DNA of 64,000 nt from Sphingobium sp. GTDB taxonomy: Bacteria > Pseudomonadota > Alphaproteobacteria > Sphingomonadales > Sphingomonadaceae. The translations under genes and the position numbers were made by a program. The notes under the pieces were generated by a model, which searched no databases, was not told where the DNA came from, and was given only the letters and a program-made list of their open reading frames with translations. Where the stretch lies: positions 1,900,769 through 1,964,768 of the forward strand of contig CP136575.1 in NCBI GenBank assembly GCA_035196065.1, written 5' to 3'. Positions 62,235 to 64,000 of the stretch are shown piece by piece (the stretch's first letter is position 1; each line of letters begins with the position of its first letter).

Positions 62235-63647
62235 ATGGGTATCGCTAAATTTATGATTGCGGCAGCGGCGGCTGTCGTTGCAACAGCCAGTGCGCAGGCG
62301 CAGGAATTACGCCCCGATCAGGCGGAGTTCCGCGAGTTATATGCCGAACTGGTGAACACCAACACCGCATTTTCGAACGGCAATTGCACCATTGCGGCCG
62401 AGCAATTGGCCAAGCGCATGTGGGATGCCGGCTATAGCAAGGATGATGCAAGGGTCATCGTCGTTCCCGGCTTTGAACGCGAAGGCAATCTTGTCGCTAT
62501 TCTGCAGGGAACCTCGAAAACGCTGAAGCCGATGCTGTTGCTGGCACATATCGATGTGGTCGAAGCCAGGCGCGAGGATTGGACACGCGATCCCTTCACG
62601 CTGGTGGAAGAAGACGGTTTTTTCTACGCCCGTGGCGTGGCTGATGACAAGGCGCAGGCCGCCATGTGGATCGACAGCCTGATCCGCCTGAAAAAAGAAG
62701 GTTACAAGCCAAAGCGCACGATCAAACTTGCGGCGACATGTGGTGAGGAGAGTAATGCTGAGGCGCTGAACGGTGCGGAATGGCTGGCGCGGAACATGCC
62801 AGATGCGATTTCGGCCGAGTTTGCCCTGAACGAGGGCGGTGGCGGCCGCGTCGACAAAAATGGCAACCGTCAATTTCTGGCCATGCAGGTTGGTGAAAAG
62901 GCCACCCGTACCTTCGACCTTCAAACGACCAATCCGGGCGGCCACAGTTCGGTGCCCCGACCTGACAATGCTATCTACGATCTGGCCGAGGCCGTGGTTG
63001 CCATCAAGAATCTCGGTTTCCCGGTTCAACTCAATGCGACCACCCGGGCCTTCCTGCAGCAATATTCGGCCACCGCACCCGCAGCTGCGCAAAAAGCCAT
63101 CGCTGATCTGCTGGCAGATGAGAGCAATGTTGCAGCGGGTGGCATTTTGTCAGCCGAGCCGGTGATGAATGCCACTTTGCGCACGACCTGCGTCACGACA
63201 ATGTTGGAGGCCGGCCATGCCGCCAACGCCCTTCCGCAACGCGCGAAGGCGGTGGTCAACTGCCGTATCGTTCCGGGTATGTCGACCGAGGAGACCCAGG
63301 CTGCGATCGAAAAGGCCATTGCCAATCCGCGCGTCAAGGTAACGCTTCGCAAGCCGCATCGCCCGATGGCGGTGGCACCGCCACTCGACAAGCGCATCAT
63401 GGACCCAGCGATGAAGGTGGCAGGCGAAATGTTCCCGGGCGTGCCGCTGATTCCGATCATGGCTACTGGTGCGACCGATGCAACGATGACAGCACTGATC
63501 GGCATTCCGACCTATGGCATCCCCGGCATTTTCTATGAAGCCGATGGCGGCGGTGTGCATGGTCTCAATGAACGGATCCGGACGAAATCAGTCTATGACG
63601 GCCGCGATTATCTGCACCGGTTGGTGAAGCTTTACGCGGAGAAATGA
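62235..63647 (+). CDS. M20/M28-type zinc peptidase (secreted)
   Basis: 470 residues from ATG 62235; earlier codons are not signal-like. The signal peptide is MGIAKFMIAAAAAVVATASA with QAQ. The M20 metal and catalytic residues are visible: LLLAHIDVVEA (His, Asp), GVADDKAQ (Asp), TCGEESNAE (Glu pair) and a late His in GGVHGLNERI. The central dimerisation domain (TTNPGGHSSVPRPDNAIYDL) is present. It probably cleaves peptides or acylated amino acids in the periplasm. Substrate unknown. It is divergent to the LexA-boxed gene and might also be influenced by that operator, about 90 bases upstream. Confidence 0.88.
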   Translation: MGIAKFMIAAAAAVVATASAQAQELRPDQAEFRELYAELVNTNTAFSNGNCTIAAEQLAKRMWDAGYSKDDARVIVVPGFEREGNLVAILQGTSKTLKPMLLLAHIDVVEARREDWTRDPFTLVEEDGFFYARGVADDKAQAAMWIDSLIRLKKEGYKPKRTIKLAATCGEESNAEALNGAEWLARNMPDAISAEFALNEGGGGRVDKNGNRQFLAMQVGEKATRTFDLQTTNPGGHSSVPRPDNAIYDLAEAVVAIKNLGFPVQLNATTRAFLQQYSATAPAAAQKAIADLLADESNVAAGGILSAEPVMNATLRTTCVTTMLEAGHAANALPQRAKAVVNCRIVPGMSTEETQAAIEKAIANPRVKVTLRKPHRPMAVAPPLDKRIMDPAMKVAGEMFPGVPLIPIMATGATDATMTALIGIPTYGIPGIFYEADGGGVHGLNERIRTKSVYDGRDYLHRLVKLYAEK

Positions 63648-63655
63648 TTGCGTGC

Positions 63656-63689
63656 CCCGGCAGGCTTGGTTTCAGGCGTGCCGGGTTTT
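63656..63689 (+). terminator. Rho-independent terminator after the M20 peptidase
   Basis: CCCGGCA (63656-63662) and TGCCGGG (63679-63685), followed by TTTT (63686-63689). Ends the peptidase transcript before the rpsB promoter region. Confidence 0.8.
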
Positions 63690-63802
63690 CGCCATTAGCG
63701 GAAAGCCAGTTGTTTCCCGCCCAGATGTTAGTGACCTTGGTCGCCGGGCCGATTTTGGCTGTTCCGCAAGCAATATCGGCAGGGCAGTATTGACGTCGAT
63801 AC

Positions 63803-63831
63803 TTGACCTTTTGGTCGACTCCCGCTAACCG
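63803..63831 (+). promoter_or_regulatory. Possible rpsB promoter
   Basis: TTGACC (63803-63808), 17 bases, TAACCG (63826-63831): good -35, poor -10. It lies about 105 bases before rpsB, so the leader could hold S2 autoregulatory structure. The GACC-TTTT-GGTC dyad (63805-63816) overlaps the -35. The 63690-63935 stretch holds no gene. Confidence 0.35.
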
Positions 63832-63935
63832 CGCGGCCATTCCACATGGAAGGCGCACATACCGGTGCCTGACGCAGTCTTAGGGCCAGTGTCGGGTTCT
63901 TGCCTTTCAGAGGACAAACCGGAAGGAGAAAGACT

Positions 63936-64000
63936 ATGGCGGCACCTGTCGTCACCATGCACCAATTGCTTGAGGCCGGAGCACATTTCGGCCACCAGAC
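63936..64000 (+). CDS. rpsB: 30S ribosomal protein S2, N-terminal fragment
   Basis: The last 65 bases encode MAAPVVTMHQLLEAGAHFGH and then Gln-Thr; the window ends there. QLLEAGAHFGHQT is the near-invariant S2 start. GGAAGGAGAAAGACT gives a strong ribosome-binding site. S2 sits on the 30S subunit and in many bacteria shares an operon with tsf, which would lie beyond the window. Confidence 0.95.
   Translation, partial: MAAPVVTMHQLLEAGAHFGHQ

Overview
The window looks like ordinary chromosome from a sphingomonad-type alphaproteobacterium (Sphingomonadaceae; Sphingopyxis or Sphingorhabdus-like is a guess). Four things point that way: a SciP/DUF1153 regulator of the CtrA circuit, an RNase E with an acidic insertion in its S1 domain, a GTTC-N7-GTTC LexA box of the alphaproteobacterial kind, and many TonB/outer-membrane and small hypothetical proteins of sphingomonad type. 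Coding density is very high, with many 4-nt ATGA start/stop overlaps. I saw no transposase, integrase, CRISPR array, prophage module or frameshifted gene.

Layout. 0-3.9 kb: end of an acyl-AMP ligase, a membrane PAS-GGDEF-EAL protein and an OmpA-family protein. 3.9-8.2 kb: alpha/beta hydrolase, ArsC/Spx-family protein, an iron-type TonB receptor behind two Fur-like boxes, and a gamma-carbonic anhydrase. 8.2-11 kb: MFS/spermidine-synthase fusion and a GNAT acetyltransferase. 11.1-12.7 kb: a compact arsenic operon arsR-arsC-aqpS with a perfect 10-bp inverted repeat in front. 12.7-19 kb: hemB, an M23 peptidase, a hypothetical helix-turn-helix protein, and lepA coupled to a 60-aa gene. 18.9-20.9 kb: epoxide-hydrolase-like protein, pnuC and a NadR-like kinase, all overlapping by ATGA. 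21-23.7 kb: phaC and an intracellular PHA depolymerase. 23.7-31.9 kb: exported methyltransferase-like protein, ferredoxin-NADP reductase, DUF445 protein, and an RND pump with its adaptor but no outer-membrane factor. 31.9-38.9 kb: GlsB-like protein, sciP, mnmA, serine hydrolase, several small genes including an untracked 50-aa membrane protein, a BaiN-like flavoprotein and an outer-membrane beta-barrel.

38.9-47.8 kb: typA, an SBF-type transporter, the ABC-permease/ATPase/esterase cluster of the ybbP-ybbA-tesA type, and a telA/xpaC-like pair. 47.8-64 kb: tRNA-Gln, ppx/gppA, rlmE, a DsbA-type protein, an M48 peptidase, rne, an amidase, dnaX-ybaB, lon, the HU gene, a probable SOS-regulated small membrane protein, an M20 peptidase and the start of rpsB.

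The most interesting undescribed candidate is the 83-aa single-membrane-segment protein at 61847-62098. Its promoter has a perfect -35 hexamer and an overlapping LexA-type box, which suggests a DNA-damage-induced membrane protein analogous in architecture, not homologous on present evidence, to SidA of Caulobacter. The second is the pump-free arsenic operon, in which arsenate reduction is paired with an aquaglyceroporin. Gene starts were often moved inward from the longest open frame on the basis of ribosome-binding sites and signal peptides; the reasons are given per gene.
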